A stretch of DNA of 64,000 nt from Paratinospora sagittata (lineage: Eukaryota; Streptophyta; Magnoliopsida; Ranunculales; Menispermaceae), in contig CM069612.1 of assembly GCA_035771175.1 (NCBI GenBank), forward strand, positions 26,332,987 to 26,396,986. Reading direction: 5' to 3'. The notes under the pieces were generated by a model, which saw nothing but the letters and a program-made list of their open reading frames with translations, made no database searches and was not told where the DNA came from. The translations under genes were made by a program, and so were the position numbers. Below, piece by piece: positions 1 to 11,620 of the stretch. How positions within the stretch are numbered: position 1 is the stretch's first letter; every line of letters starts with the position of its first letter.

Positions 1-2041
1 CCGTGCTTCCACCAAAAGTGTTCGTGACATGATGCCGTATGAAGCTTGGAGCGGCGAGAAGCCTCATGTCAGCCATCTTCGAATATTTGGGAGCATTGCC
101 TACTCCCATGTACTTGATGCTAAGAGAAGTAAACTTGATGACAAATCTAAGAAGTGTATACTTGTGGGCTATAGTGAAAATTCTAAAGCCTACAAGTTAT
201 ACAATCCTGCCACCAAGAAGACTATCATAAGTTGAGATGTTCTGTTCAATGAAGAAGAGTCTTGGAATTGGGATGGAAACGCTAAGCAAAAGTCAATTGT
301 CATAGATGAAGAAGAACCAGAAAGTCATAATGAATATCGTGGCGGAGTGAATGATCCATCCTCATCTTCATCTTTATTATCATCTTCTTCAAGTGATGAT
401 GACTCTTCTTCAAGAAAAATCAGAAGCAATTCTGATATATATGACTCAACAAGGGCAACGTCAGATGATGATTTGACAAATTTTGCTCTCTTTGGTGATG
501 TTGATCCAATCACTTTGGAAGAAGCCTCACAACATGCAAAGTGGAGACAAGCAATGGATCAGGAAATTGATTTCATATAAGGAAATGAAACTTGGGAGCT
601 AGTTGAGCTTCCAAAAAGAAAGAAAACCATTGGGGTTAAGTGGATTTACAAAACCAAGTTAAATTCACAATGAGAAGTTGAAAAGTACAAAGCACTACTC
701 ATGGTGAAATGTTACAAGCAAAATCATGAGATTGACTACAAAGAAGTTTTTGCTCCTGTTGCACGCCTTGAAACAATCCAGTTAGTCCTTGCTTTGGTAG
801 CACAACATGGCTGGAACATTCATTAAATGGATGTCAAATCGACATTTCTAAATGGACTTCTTGAAGAAGAGGTTTATATTGATCAACCTCCCGGCTATGT
901 CAAGAAAAGGGAAGAAATGAAAGTGTGTCAATTGAAAAAAGCACTCTATGGGTTGAAACAAGCTCCTTGAGAGTGGTACAGCCAGATCGACCACTACTTC
1001 CTAACGAATGGCTCCAAGAAATGTCCATATGAGCATACACTTTACATTAAAGAAGGTAACAATGGCAATATTCTTATTGTTTGCTTATAAGTTGATGGTT
1101 TGATCTTTACGGGCAACAATGGACATATGTGTGATGATTTCAAGAACTCAATGATGAATGAGTTTGAGATGACTGATGTGGGTCTTCTTCATTTCTTTCT
1201 TGGAATTAAGGTGAAGCAAAGTCAAGAAGGCATCTTCATATCTCAAAAGAAGTATGCAAATGACTTATTGAAGCAATTCCAGCTGGACGGTGCAAAGCCC
1301 ATAGGAACTCCTATAGAATTCGACCTAAAGTCAAAGAAAGATAACGAAGATGATCCTTTTGTTGATGCAACCCTCTATCGAAGCCTCGTTGGAAGTTTCA
1401 TGTATTTAACTGCAACAAGACCATATCTCACTTCTACAGTTAGCATGATCAGTAGATTCATGGAAGTACCGAAGATAAGTCATTGGGAAGTTGGTAAAAG
1501 ACTTCTAAGGTATGTTCGTGGCACGGTGGATCATGGCATACACTATGAGAAGGTTGATCAACCATTTTTGGTTGGTTACAGTGATAGTGATTGGGGTGGA
1601 AGTTATGATGATTGCAAGAACACTTTTGGTTATATTTTCAACATTGGCTCTGGTGCAATCTCATGGGCCTCGAAGAAGCAAACAAGTGTACCTCTTTCCA
1701 CTGCTGAAGTAGAATATTTGTCTTTGGCAACGGCGGGTTGTCAAGCACTTTGGTTGAGATGAGTGTTACAAGAGCTCAAGCAAGCTCCAGTCGGAGCGAC
1801 AACTTTGTTTTGTGATAGCAAATCTACCATTGCTCTTACCAAAAATCCAATCTTTCATGGCAAGAGTAAGCATATCAGAATCAAGTATCATTTCATCAGA
1901 GATTTAGTATAAAATGGTGACGTTATGATTAAGTATTGCAAGACTCAAGATCAAGTGGCCGACATTTTCACAAAGGCGTTGAAGACCGAGAGTTTTTTGA
2001 AGCTCAAACATGCACATGGAGTTGTTCAAAGCCTAACTTAA
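1..2041 (+). pseudogene. Ty1/copia polyprotein relic (integrase end, RT, RNase H)
   Basis: This is the C-terminal part of a copia Gag-Pol polyprotein, cut by the window edge. In order it shows the end of the integrase region (HLRIFG, then CILVGY), a Ser/Asp-rich linker, the reverse transcriptase start (WELVELPK, GVKWIYKTK, VFAPVARLETI), the ALYGLKQAP motif, and an RNase H with SDSDWGG, STAEVEY and ADIFTKAL. The whole 2 kb stays in one frame and ends at TAA 2039-2041. Eight in-frame stops interrupt it, at 233, 578, 671, 824, 968, 1088, 1760 and 1910. The RT active-site YVDD is lost: the Tyr is a stop and the second Asp is Gly. It cannot make a working polyprotein. A polypurine tract at about 2093-2102 and an LTR follow directly. 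Confidence 0.93.
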
Positions 2042-2049
2042 GGGAGGAT

Positions 2050-2465
2050 GTCAAAGATTAAGTTAGATTTTTTAAAGTGCATGAATCATGTTTAAGGGGG
2101 GATGTTAGAAATTAACATATATTTATAGTAAACATGATACATTTGGAAACTTTATTGTGAATGTATCTTGATGTGAACATATTTAATAGGTTCATAAATG
2201 TATCTAGAAGTTAATGAATATATGTATGTACCTATGATGGTGTGATCCATGAACTTAGTGGTTCATGTATGCGAAGATTCATGTATGCATTTATTGTATT
2301 TGTCTAGGTAGGGTCCTATAAATAACATATTAAATATGTTCACATCAAGATACATTCACTATAAAGTTCTCAAATGAATCATGTTTATTATAAATATATG
2401 TTAATTTCTAACATCCCCCCTTAAACATGATTCATGCACTTCAAAAATCTAACTTAATCTTTGAC
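2050..2465. repeat. Inverted repeat of copia 3' end (LTR plus polypurine tract)
   Basis: The left arm, about 2050-2187, holds the copia tail, the purine tract AAGGGGGGA and the LTR start. The right arm, about 2327-2465, is its near-complete reverse complement, including TCCCCCCTT at 2414-2422 and CTTAATCTTTGAC at 2454-2465. Because internal, non-LTR sequence is mirrored too, this is a tail-to-tail junction of two copia ends and not a normal LTR. Just beyond 2465 the sequence becomes homologous to intron 1 of P450 gene C. Confidence 0.85.
2103..2413 (+). mobile_element. Copia 3' LTR, palindromic form
   Basis: The segment starts with TGTTAGAAATTAACAT right after the purine run that ends the copia coding relic, so its left edge is the 3' LTR. 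It ends with the reverse complement of that start (ATGTTAATTTCTAACA). A TATA-like CTATAAATAA lies near 2315-2324. The two ends mirror each other for nearly 90 bp, which a single LTR does not do. It therefore looks like two oppositely oriented LTR ends joined through a short centre (about 2188-2326). Confidence 0.7.
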
Positions 2466-3228
2466 AGAGTGTGCCTTGCTCTATTAATTACCTTGGGTAT
2501 AAGAATGGTAAAACCCCATTTGAATTTCATGCTTTGTAGCATGAACAAAAAGGTAAATCTTCTTCTTCTAATTTACGTGTTCAATTCAACTTCAGAATTT
2601 CTTGTCTAAGCTAGATAGTTAAGCAGATTGGTGATTTTTTTTTTTTTTCAATTGTGGCTCATAGGCCGAGATGAATGTTAGTCTAGCTATTTATCCAAAG
2701 GCTGAAAAATATATTCATTCTTCATTAATGAGAACTTGAAAAATAACCCAAGGTACCAAATTCATGAGAAGAGGAGAGAGAAATATATATATACCAATTA
2801 ATGTTGCAAGAAGGCCCAAGCTACCCATTTAATTACTGGCAAAGCTCACTATTTTCTATTTAATCATCAGTCACTAATTGAAAAGAGAGGCAATTATCAA
2901 AATTTGCTTAAATATTTGGGAAATTCTTTTCAGCCTAATGCTCATTTGTATCTTGTAAAGTTTAGAACTACTGGTCCTCTACTACTTTATCTTAAATACA
3001 ATATCAATGTTTCTTATCAAATATTAAAAAAATAACAACAAAGAGAGATTGCTAAATGTATCAAGAACAGACAAGTAACCAATTATAAGTCCTCACGGCA
3101 TATTGAAGGTATATATGTGTGTGTGTATTGCTTGATCATTTTCCATACACTAACATGGATTTTAAGTATTGTAACTTCATTCATGTAATTCATTAATCTG
3201 TTATTGTTGGGGGAAATATTAAATGCAG

Positions 3229-5403
3229 GTAAGCTGTCTATTTTCTGGTTGGGAGGAGTTCCAAGGGTGAACATTATGGACCCAGAGCTTGTTAGGGAAA
3301 TTATGACAAACAAATCTGGTCACTTTACCATAGTGAGGTCGCACCCACTTGCCAAGTTGATTACAAATGGAATCATAGGCCATGATGGTGAAAAATAGGC
3401 CAAACGTAGAAGAATTATCAATCCAGCCTTACATGTTGAAAAGCTTAAGGTAATTGTAATACTCTCAATCTTGACTTGACTGTTTCCTTTAATTCAGTTA
3501 TATACATTCAATTCAAGAACTACTAGGATTGCATCTCTACTTGTACTGATATTATCTGCAATTTAACCACATCTAAGCTCAAGTGTATGGTTTTACTCTA
3601 AAAGCTCTTAGTACTAATGAATGTGAGATCCCAACTAATATTCTTTATGATGAACTTGTCCATATCCAATGTAGGACCGTTATTTTGATCTACACAATCC
3701 TAACAATCTTCATCTAAATCTAACTATTTATCATGATCACATGTTGCATGATCCATGTTAGATCAACTGTTGTCATTATCTCAAGGAACAACAACTCGAG
3801 GAGCCATCCATGATCTATGAGCCCCCCTTTCATGCTCCGCCTTGACATATAAGTGTGTACCAACTGAACCATCAACTAATAGCGCTATTTGTTGGAGGGG
3901 CTTATGTAACACCCCAACTTTCAAAACTTAAAATTCAAGTAAAATAATTAATATTTTAATTTTATCGAGAAAGATCACTGAAAATCGAGATGCTAATCGT
4001 ATCCATCTATCTTAACCCATAATCATTATATAGATAGTATAATTTGCAAAAATATTAATTTATATATATATATATATTTTACCAACTTACTAGTTAAGAT
4101 AAACAAATACTCTTTCATCTTCATACCCATCTTCATCTTCATATAAGAGTACTTGCCCTTATCCATCCATTATGGACACAACATTTAAATACATTCATCA
4201 AATAGAATTAATGAATTCAAGTCCAAAGCCCATACATTTAAAGTAAATCATGATCCCTTCAATAATCATAATGAGGTTTATCAAAATTTCTAGTGTCAAT
4301 ACAACCATTTTTAAATAAAAAGTTCTTAAAATCAAACAAGTAATTAGTTCATTCACTAATTAAAATCTTATCCAAATTACCATCCTACCCTTATCACCGA
4401 ACCACGTCACAACTTGCTACTTTATTTTCTAAGTACCTGCATATGAAAAATAGGGATGAGCTTGAAAGCCCAGTGGGTCATCTGAACAATTCACAACATT
4501 TTATCATGATACATACACAAGAACATTACAAACAAGTTTCACACATTAATCGTTGCAACATTAGATTGTTTGAGTCGAGAATTTTATCACGTACCTTTAG
4601 GAAATCAAACACAGGGTGGCACTACCCAAAATTAAAAACTCGTTGGCGATATTCATCATGAATAATTGCCCCATAATAAACATTGACGGTATTCCTTAGA
4701 ATGACTGCCCTATAATAATCAATGACGATATTCCTTAGAATAACTGTCCCATATATGTGATTCTTATCTTAATTGTGTTCTTTAGTGATGTTACACTATA
4801 CGTACAACCTAAATATGATATTAATTGTATTCACATGCCATATTCAAATTTCACTATACATAGTATCATGTCACAATGTCAAATATAATAGTATTAACGC
4901 ATGGATTTTACTATGCCAATATTCTCAAGTCATGTATTTCATCATCAGGCATTATAATATACAAATGAATTCAATTACCACATGAATTGCATGCATCCAA
5001 TTATCATTTGATCATAACAAAAAATCATATTGACACACATATCATCATATAGTTAACAATCACAACATGGTATATATGAAATCATGTAAAATAGACATGC
5101 AAGAGCAATCTAATAATACTATAGACCTAATTAATTTAACATTCCTATCTATATATCAAAATAAAATATTATGAAGGCATAGAATCATCCCCACCTGAAT
5201 CCCTAAATTTCAAAGTGTCCATATTTCTCGACACTCGACAATATCAACCTATACACATAAAGATTGTACATAAATTAGTAATTTGTACTACTCTCCCAGA
5301 TTTCAAAATTATTGTATGTCTATATAATTAAAAGTAAGTCGTGACTTTAAGATTACACTTGATTACTTATATATAAACCATCATAGGTATACCGACACCA
5401 TAG

Positions 5404-5436
<33 letters not shown>

Positions 5437-7089
5437 ATGAGATAGTCTAATACATATCATCTAATGTTAAATATGAGATGACGTGTGTTCATTATATAAA
5501 ATGCATAATATATATGTAATATAATATGATATTGGGTGCTTAGATGGGTGATAAACATATAATATAATATGATATTGGACAAATAGTGAGGTGGCACTTA
5601 AATGTATATTGAATTATATAACATTGTGTGCAACCTGCTCTCGGTTTCCAATTACAGTGAAACACAGAGAGCATAAGCGAAACAGAGTAGAGAGAGAGAG
5701 AGAGAAAAAGAGAGAAAGAGAGTCACGATGAGTTCCAGAGGAGAGAGGAGTTTGGCGGTTTTGAAGAAAACAGCGGCGAGTTGCAGCAGCGACAGACGGT
5801 GGCTCAACAGTGGCGATGAACCAGATGGAAGTTGCAGCGTGCGATGGTGGAGAAGAGAAGAGATAAGAGATAAGAGAGAAGAAAGAAAGGGGGAACGGCG
5901 GCAGTTCACCGGCGTTCGTGAATCGGGCAGCGATTTTGGTGAATATCAGAGAAGGGTTTCGTATTTTGGAGTTTGACGATTTTGGAGAAGAGTTTCGAGC
6001 TTGAGGGTTTTGGGTTTTGAAAGAGAGAGTTGGGTTTTTGTGCGATTGGTTTCGAGACGATTGGGTTTCAGCGATTGAGGTTGAGAGTCACCTCCAGATT
6101 TCAGGCGAGATTTTAGGGATTACGTTTGAAATTGGAAAGTAGATTTTTTTTTATTTTTTTCAGGGGATTACAGCTTAAATCTCTATCGCTATTGATATTA
6201 TCTTCAACTTAACCAATGTGAGGTTTTACCTTAAAAGATCTTGGTACTGATGAGGGTGAGATTCCAACTTATGTTCTATATAATGAACTTACTCACATCT
6301 AATTTATGATTATTATTTTGGTCCACACAATTCCAACAAAAACGAACTAAAAACCTCACTTCCTAGTACTACTAATTTATTACTTGATTAGAGTTAAACA
6401 TTGACATTATCATGCTCATATTGTTCTATGTTGTAAATGATAATTTGTTATTGAATATTGTAGACGATGTTACCGGCGTTTTATACTAGCTGCTTTGAGT
6501 TAATTAGCAGATGGGAGAAGCTTGCTTTCAATGGATCATGTGAATTAGACGTATCCCTCGAATTTCAAATATTAACTAAAGATGTAGTATCTAGGACAGC
6601 GTTTGGCAGTAACTATGAACAAGGTAGAAGAATTTTTCAACTCCAAGCTGAACAGATTGGCTATCTTCTCCAAGCTTTACAATCTGCTTACATCCAGGAT
6701 CTAGGTACACACAAAGTGAAAGCTGAAAGATACATACTATGTATGCTCTTGTATCCGATTTCTTCTTTTTAGAAGTTTTGATTGTATAAACTTTTATCTC
6801 TGGGCATCTAGCTCAGTGTGTATAAAGTTTTGATTATTTCCTTTTCCTTTTCCTTTTTCTTCTTCTTATCTTGATCGTTGGAGTATATAGCTTGATCATC
6901 ATCATGTATTTTATCACCTACAATATGTGTTGGTCAAAACTTCGCATTAGTAGAAGCAAAGATGGCTCTAGCCATGATACTGCAATGTTTCTCTTTTGAG
7001 CTTTCTCCTGCTTATGTCCATGCTCTCCATATGGTCATAACTCTTAAACCTCAATATTGTGCTCAAATCATTGCACACAAAAATATAAT
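3229..7089 (+). pseudogene. CYP72A-type P450 pseudogene (copy A)
   Basis: This is a broken copy most like gene C. Sequence from 2466 to 3228 matches intron 1 of gene C, but exon 1 is absent, replaced on the left by the copia junction. Exon 2 is 3229-3449 with a TAG at 3396-3398 in place of the Trp codon of the helix C WxxxR motif. Exon 3 is 6464-6704 and lacks one base near its 3' end compared with C, shifting the frame. Exon 4 and the first two thirds of exon 5 are missing. Sequence resumes at about 6922, within the heme-loop motif ([15 protein letters not shown]), and runs to about 7079, where an extra A removes the normal stop. A solo LTR sits in intron 2. No functional enzyme is possible. 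Confidence 0.93.
3905..6172. mobile_element. Solo LTR, about 2.27 kb, in intron 2 of pseudogene A
   Basis: The segment starts TGTAACACCCC and ends GGGGATTACA, and is flanked by a perfect 5-bp duplication GCTTA (3900-3904 and 6173-6177). Gene C intron 2 reads through the equivalent site without it. There is no gag or pol, so it is a solo LTR, probably Gypsy-type by its TGTAACACCC terminus. It contains (TA)n near 5410-5437 and an (AG)-rich tract at 5683-5730. The reading frames of about 80 codons inside it (for example 5728-5976) look like chance frames in GA-rich sequence. Confidence 0.85.
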
Positions 7090-9353
7090 TTGTGAATGCC
7101 CATTTGTTACTCATAATGGTTATCTTGTTGTCCTAGTTTTATTTGATATCATTTGGAATCTACCTTACTCATTGTACCCATTGTGTTGATTAAGCTTGAA
7201 GTTAGAGTACTATTTTGGGTTAATTTCTTCTCTCTCTCCTTTATTTTTTTTTATATTTTTATTTTTTAACTTAAATTAACTAGGGTAAGGGCTCACTAGT
7301 GTGTATGGGTAGCAAAAATCGAGTTTAGACATAATTAGGTTTGGATAACATCTTATATTAATATAATTATGATATCTTAGAATAGAAGCGAGCCCGTGGG
7401 TTGTTTAAGTAGGTTGGGCTAGGTTTAGTTTGTTTTGTTTTGTATTTTTTTTTTTTCACTAAGTTGGCTTGATTTTTGTTTGAGCAATATTATGTTTCAA
7501 ATCAAAACCCAACCTTATTTAAAATCTGGCTGTCAAGCTTGGTTTAGATTTTAAAAATCTCATTATAATTTCTATAATAAAGTTGTTGCTATATGATCAA
7601 GTGGTCCAAGGTTTTAAGTCGTGAAAAATGCCTTTTGTAAAACAAAGTAAGAGCATATTTCATGTAGAAGTGGATTGTATTTTAATAGAAAATGTCATGT
7701 CATCAATGTCAAGAGACTTATTTTTTACATGATATAAAATTGAACTTGATAGACAATTAAGTTAAAAAGTTGTATCCAGTACTTTCATAGATTATACATA
7801 TTTTGATGAGACGTTAAATATATATTTTTTAATTTTTAATTTTTTTTAATAGTATAGTTATAGTAATTTAATGAGTCAATAATAGATAGTTGTTTAACAG
7901 ACCGTCTAAAAGTAGAATGTTGATAGCTTCTATTTTTTTTTTTTCAACTCAGCTTGATATTGAATGTCAATAGTTATGTTAAAATTTTTTTTCTATATAA
8001 TATTTATTTATCTTACGTAATAATTAATTTTTTTCACAATTTATATTTGCATTAAAAATAGCCCGAAGACCTCTTTGGAGGCGAGGTTAAAATTGCGTTT
8101 GCAGCGGAAAAACGTCAAATCGGAGAAATTGGCTGTTTGGCAACCTTGCGACTGCGGTTTGAAACACAGATTTACCGCGTCCTACAAAAGCTATGTAGGG
8201 GGTTGCTTTTGCGTTGAAACAAAAGTTTGCCATTTTAACCTTATCAACTTTTTGAAATGCCCAGGATAACCTTATTATTTTATTACAAAAACAATAGGAG
8301 ATTGCTTTTATTGTTTTTCCTCAACTTTTTACTATCTCCTTAATACAATTAGTACATAATATCTTTATAAGTTAATATCGGTGTATTATTTATTATAAAA
8401 TGTTTATATTCTCATTCTTGATATAATTTAACAGAAAAATAATAAAGAGCATATGTAAGTATATTTATTGTTAATTTAAAGTGTAAAAATAATTAAATTA
8501 AAAATATATTTTATACAACTAAATTCTCAATTTGATGGTTAAACTAAATACATGGGTAATAAAGTTAGCAGTAATACAAAATATATATTTATTTTAATTT
8601 TTAAAAGGTAAAATTGTCAATCATTTAGTAAAAATACAGTTTGGGAGAGCTTTTTGAAAAAATATTTTTTTAAGAAAAATGTGTTTTTTAGAAGTGCTTA
8701 TCGAAAAAACACATTTGAAAAAACTCTCTCACACGAAGCCAAAGTTGTTTTAAACAAATCGAAATGTGTTTTGACTATTTCGTAGAGCCCTGAATAAGTA
8801 GGAGCTTCGTGACCTGAACTGTCTTTTTTATTATAATTTTTGCAAATAAATAGTATTTACAAAACATAAACAATAGTACATTGAATTTTATAAACACTCC
8901 CGTACATATATAAAAACTTGTGACTTATTAACAAAGCAAAATTTAATTTTCGAAATTGATTTTAAGTTGCTTCGTGCCATCTTCGTAATATGGGCTTGGA
9001 AAGTGCTGGTTTTAATCTGGTAAAGGATAAATGGCCCATAAAGCTAGAGGAAGTACCTTAAGTAAAAGGCCCTTTTGAGATTGCTGCATAGCTAAACTAG
9101 GAGTTAAAAAAAGAAAAATGCTAATTTATTTATTTTTTAAATAAAACTACATGTGTAACTATACTTTCATATTTATTAGATCATTTATTTGAGATGTGTA
9201 AAACACATATATTTAATGAACATGAATGTGTAATTGTCCTTTTAGTTATATTTTTTTATAGTTAGATTAACATTTTACTCGTTCGATGAATTAATTGAGA
9301 TAAAAATGCAAATGGCCATTTGGTGAGATCCTCAAGAGCATTCTACTTAATAT

Positions 9354-9516
9354 TAAGTTGGACAAGTGGTAGAATTAAGGGAGTAAGGTTCTACTATTAG
9401 GGTTGATCATGAGTTCAAGCCTCCCTACTCTCCATGACAGAATATTAAGGTAGGAGACTAATGGGGGGTGGGGCTCCAATATCCCTAAAGTTGTATCTTC
9501 TTGAAAAAAATAAAAA
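9354..9516 (+). repeat. tRNA-type SINE-like repeat (A/C flank copy 1)
   Basis: The sequence shows a box A-like stretch (TGGACAAGTGGTAGAA) and, some 45 bases on, a box B-like stretch (GAGTTCAAGCCTCC), then a GT-rich body and an A-rich tail (GAAAAAAATAAAAA). That spacing is the RNA polymerase III promoter layout of tRNA-derived SINEs. A second copy is at 28789-28963 in the equivalent position after gene C, so it predates the A/C duplication. Confidence 0.5.
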
Positions 9517-10384
9517 CAAAATAGGTCGTTCAGAGCATTCTATACATTTGCGGTAGAGATCAAATTTTGGTTTGAGGAAAATAAATGTTATTTACAATGT
9601 GGTGTGAGCCTACGTGCCCTTTGTTGCAAATATATTCTTAGCTTGAAAGTAATGAGCTTAAAAACCCACTTGTTGTCTAAAGGAGTCCACTTATTCTTTA
9701 TAAGTTGATATTTATATCAATGAGGTTTTAGTTTTTATGCTCCCTTTAAGACAAGATGTCCGAAGGGTTCGGCAAGGGTGATTTGAAAAAAATAAGTAAA
9801 AAGAAAAAAAAAATAATTGAGATAAAACAAAAGTGTAATTAGAATTTTCTCACTCTATAAAAAAAAATGTCAGAAAGGTAGAAGCAAGACCCAATTAGCC
9901 CACTACAATACCCAAACTTTCCCCCTCCCAACACTCAAGAGTCACTCATCCCTTGATTTATAACTCCTTCATCAATGAATAGAGATTTAACTTTAAACTG
10001 CTCACGATGTCTCAAAATGTTCCTTTTATTTTTTATTTTCTTTATTTTTTTCAATAACTTTAAGAGGAGGGGACGTGTTTTTTATTTTTTTTAAGTTTGC
10101 ACCTCAGTGGTTCAGATGGGAATCCAAGAGTCTTTTTTTTTGCCTTTTCGGAATGTATTGTGATCTTTCAATGTGTCCACTATTGGCTCAATTGAGAGAA
10201 ATGACATAATTAATAAATAAAAGAAACAAGTAAATGTTTGTGAGGAAGTTTGAACAAAACTTCTAATAATAAAGCTCTAATACCATATTAGAAATCACTT
10301 AATCTAAAAGTTATAGTCAATAAGTAAAGACCCAACTACGTATATCAAGCGAATGTAGACAATAATATAGTTCTAAAATAGGGG

Positions 10385-10830
10385 CGCTGAAATATTTGTT
10401 GCAAATAATTTCTTGTTAAAGCTAAAAAAATGATGGATTTGCAACAAAAAAAAATATTGTTGCAAACAATAGTATATTTGCAACGATATGTTTGGTCACA
10501 AATAACTTAGATTGATGGTTTTGTTTTAGTGACTATTTGCATCGGCACAAAAGCATCATAATTTGTGATTTTAACTTATATATTTGTGACAGAAATAATA
10601 GTTACAAAACGTAAATTTGTCTCTAAAAAAATTGTATTTTTTATGATTTTAGTTCAGGTATTTACAAAAGCAAACTTAATTGCAACATCATTTTCGTCGC
10701 AAAAGTATTTGTGACATAGCTTTTAGCCACGAGACAGTGAAGATTTTGTTTCGTTGCAAATGTTGCTTTGCAACGATGATTTAATAGTTGCGCGAAAAAC
10801 TTTGTCGCAAAAACGATTTTCTTGTACACC
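10385..10830. mobile_element. Possible non-autonomous CACTA-like element
   Basis: Read on the minus strand from about 10830, the sequence begins GGTGTACAAGAAAATCG. It shares TACAAGAAAA with the common plant CACTA terminus CACTACAAGAAAA, followed by repeated TTGCGAC/TTGCAACGA subterminal words. Similar words (TTGCAACAAA) occur near the left side at 10400-10450. No transposase is present. The outermost bases differ from CACTA and no 3-bp target duplication was confirmed. Confidence 0.35.
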
Positions 10831-11558
10831 ATTAGTTTCCTATTCAATATACACCTGTGTACGTACTTGATATTTAAGTAAACAATTTTACCATAAGACT
10901 TTGTTTTGTATCTTGAATGTTAATGAATCACATATATTGATGTTTTTTATATATATTTTTGTTGTCCATCGTTTGACGGTACACAAGTGATGTCCTTATT
11001 CACTTTGCGACAAGACTAATCTACCCGAATTTGACCTGAGTTGAACCGTAAAAGTACAAAGGTCTCCCAGCAAAGGATCATTCCATACACGAGGAGAGTT
11101 TAAAACTCACAACCTCACTTAAAGAAAACGGATGTCAAGCTATTCAAACCAAGCTAATGTTGTTATATATTGATGAGCCTCTAATCTACTTCATAAAAAA
11201 ATAAATTTTTTTTATCTATCCTCCTATTAATAGACCATCTTAAAATTGCGTGTATTAGATGAATCCAAGGTCGATAATCTCAATAACTAAAACCTCATCC
11301 ATGACATATGATCAGCAGGTTCTACTATTGACAGTGAAGCCAATTAGCTAGTGATGCAAGCACACACGTCAGGTCTAGCAAAATGATCAAACAAGCATGT
11401 GCCTATATAATATTGAATCTTGTAAAATAAATTAAAGTGGGGTCGTCAGAGATAAGCATCAAAGTCAGCAGTAGAAGAAGAAACTTTACTCTACTTCTCA
11501 ATCTAATAAGGACATCTAAGCATTTTCTTTAATTCCTTGTCCTTGGAGATCAAGTTTT

Positions 11559-11580
11559 CTATATATATTTATATATAAAG
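11559..11580 (+). promoter_or_regulatory. TATA-box region of gene B
   Basis: A TATA-rich run ends in TATATAAAG (11572-11580), 41 bases before the ATG of gene B. If this is the working TATA box, transcription would begin near 11605 and leave a very short leader. If an upstream part of the run is used, the message would include ATG 11581, which opens a seven-codon frame ending at TAA 11602-11604, before the main start. Confidence 0.4.
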
Positions 11581-11620
11581 ATGATCAAGAAGAGAAGAAG
11601 GTAAGTTAAATCGATATATC

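Larger units (their letters stand above)
7090..11560. other. Non-coding interval between pseudogene A and gene B
   Basis: No gene was found here. About 7090-7650 and 8740-9760 match the 3' flank of gene C (27661-29215), so this is duplicated flank. About 1.1 kb (roughly 7651-8740) is absent from the C flank and is probably an insertion; part of it (about 8040-8270) is less AT-rich and resembles a short non-autonomous DNA transposon, with no clear ends. The SINE-like and CACTA-like pieces are listed separately. The rest is AT-rich with many homopolymers. Confidence 0.6.

Noticed and set aside
5728..5976. 82-codon + frame with Arg/Ser-rich sequence as a gene
   Set aside because: It lies inside a solo LTR with defined ends and target duplication, in GA-rich sequence, and has no recognisable domain.
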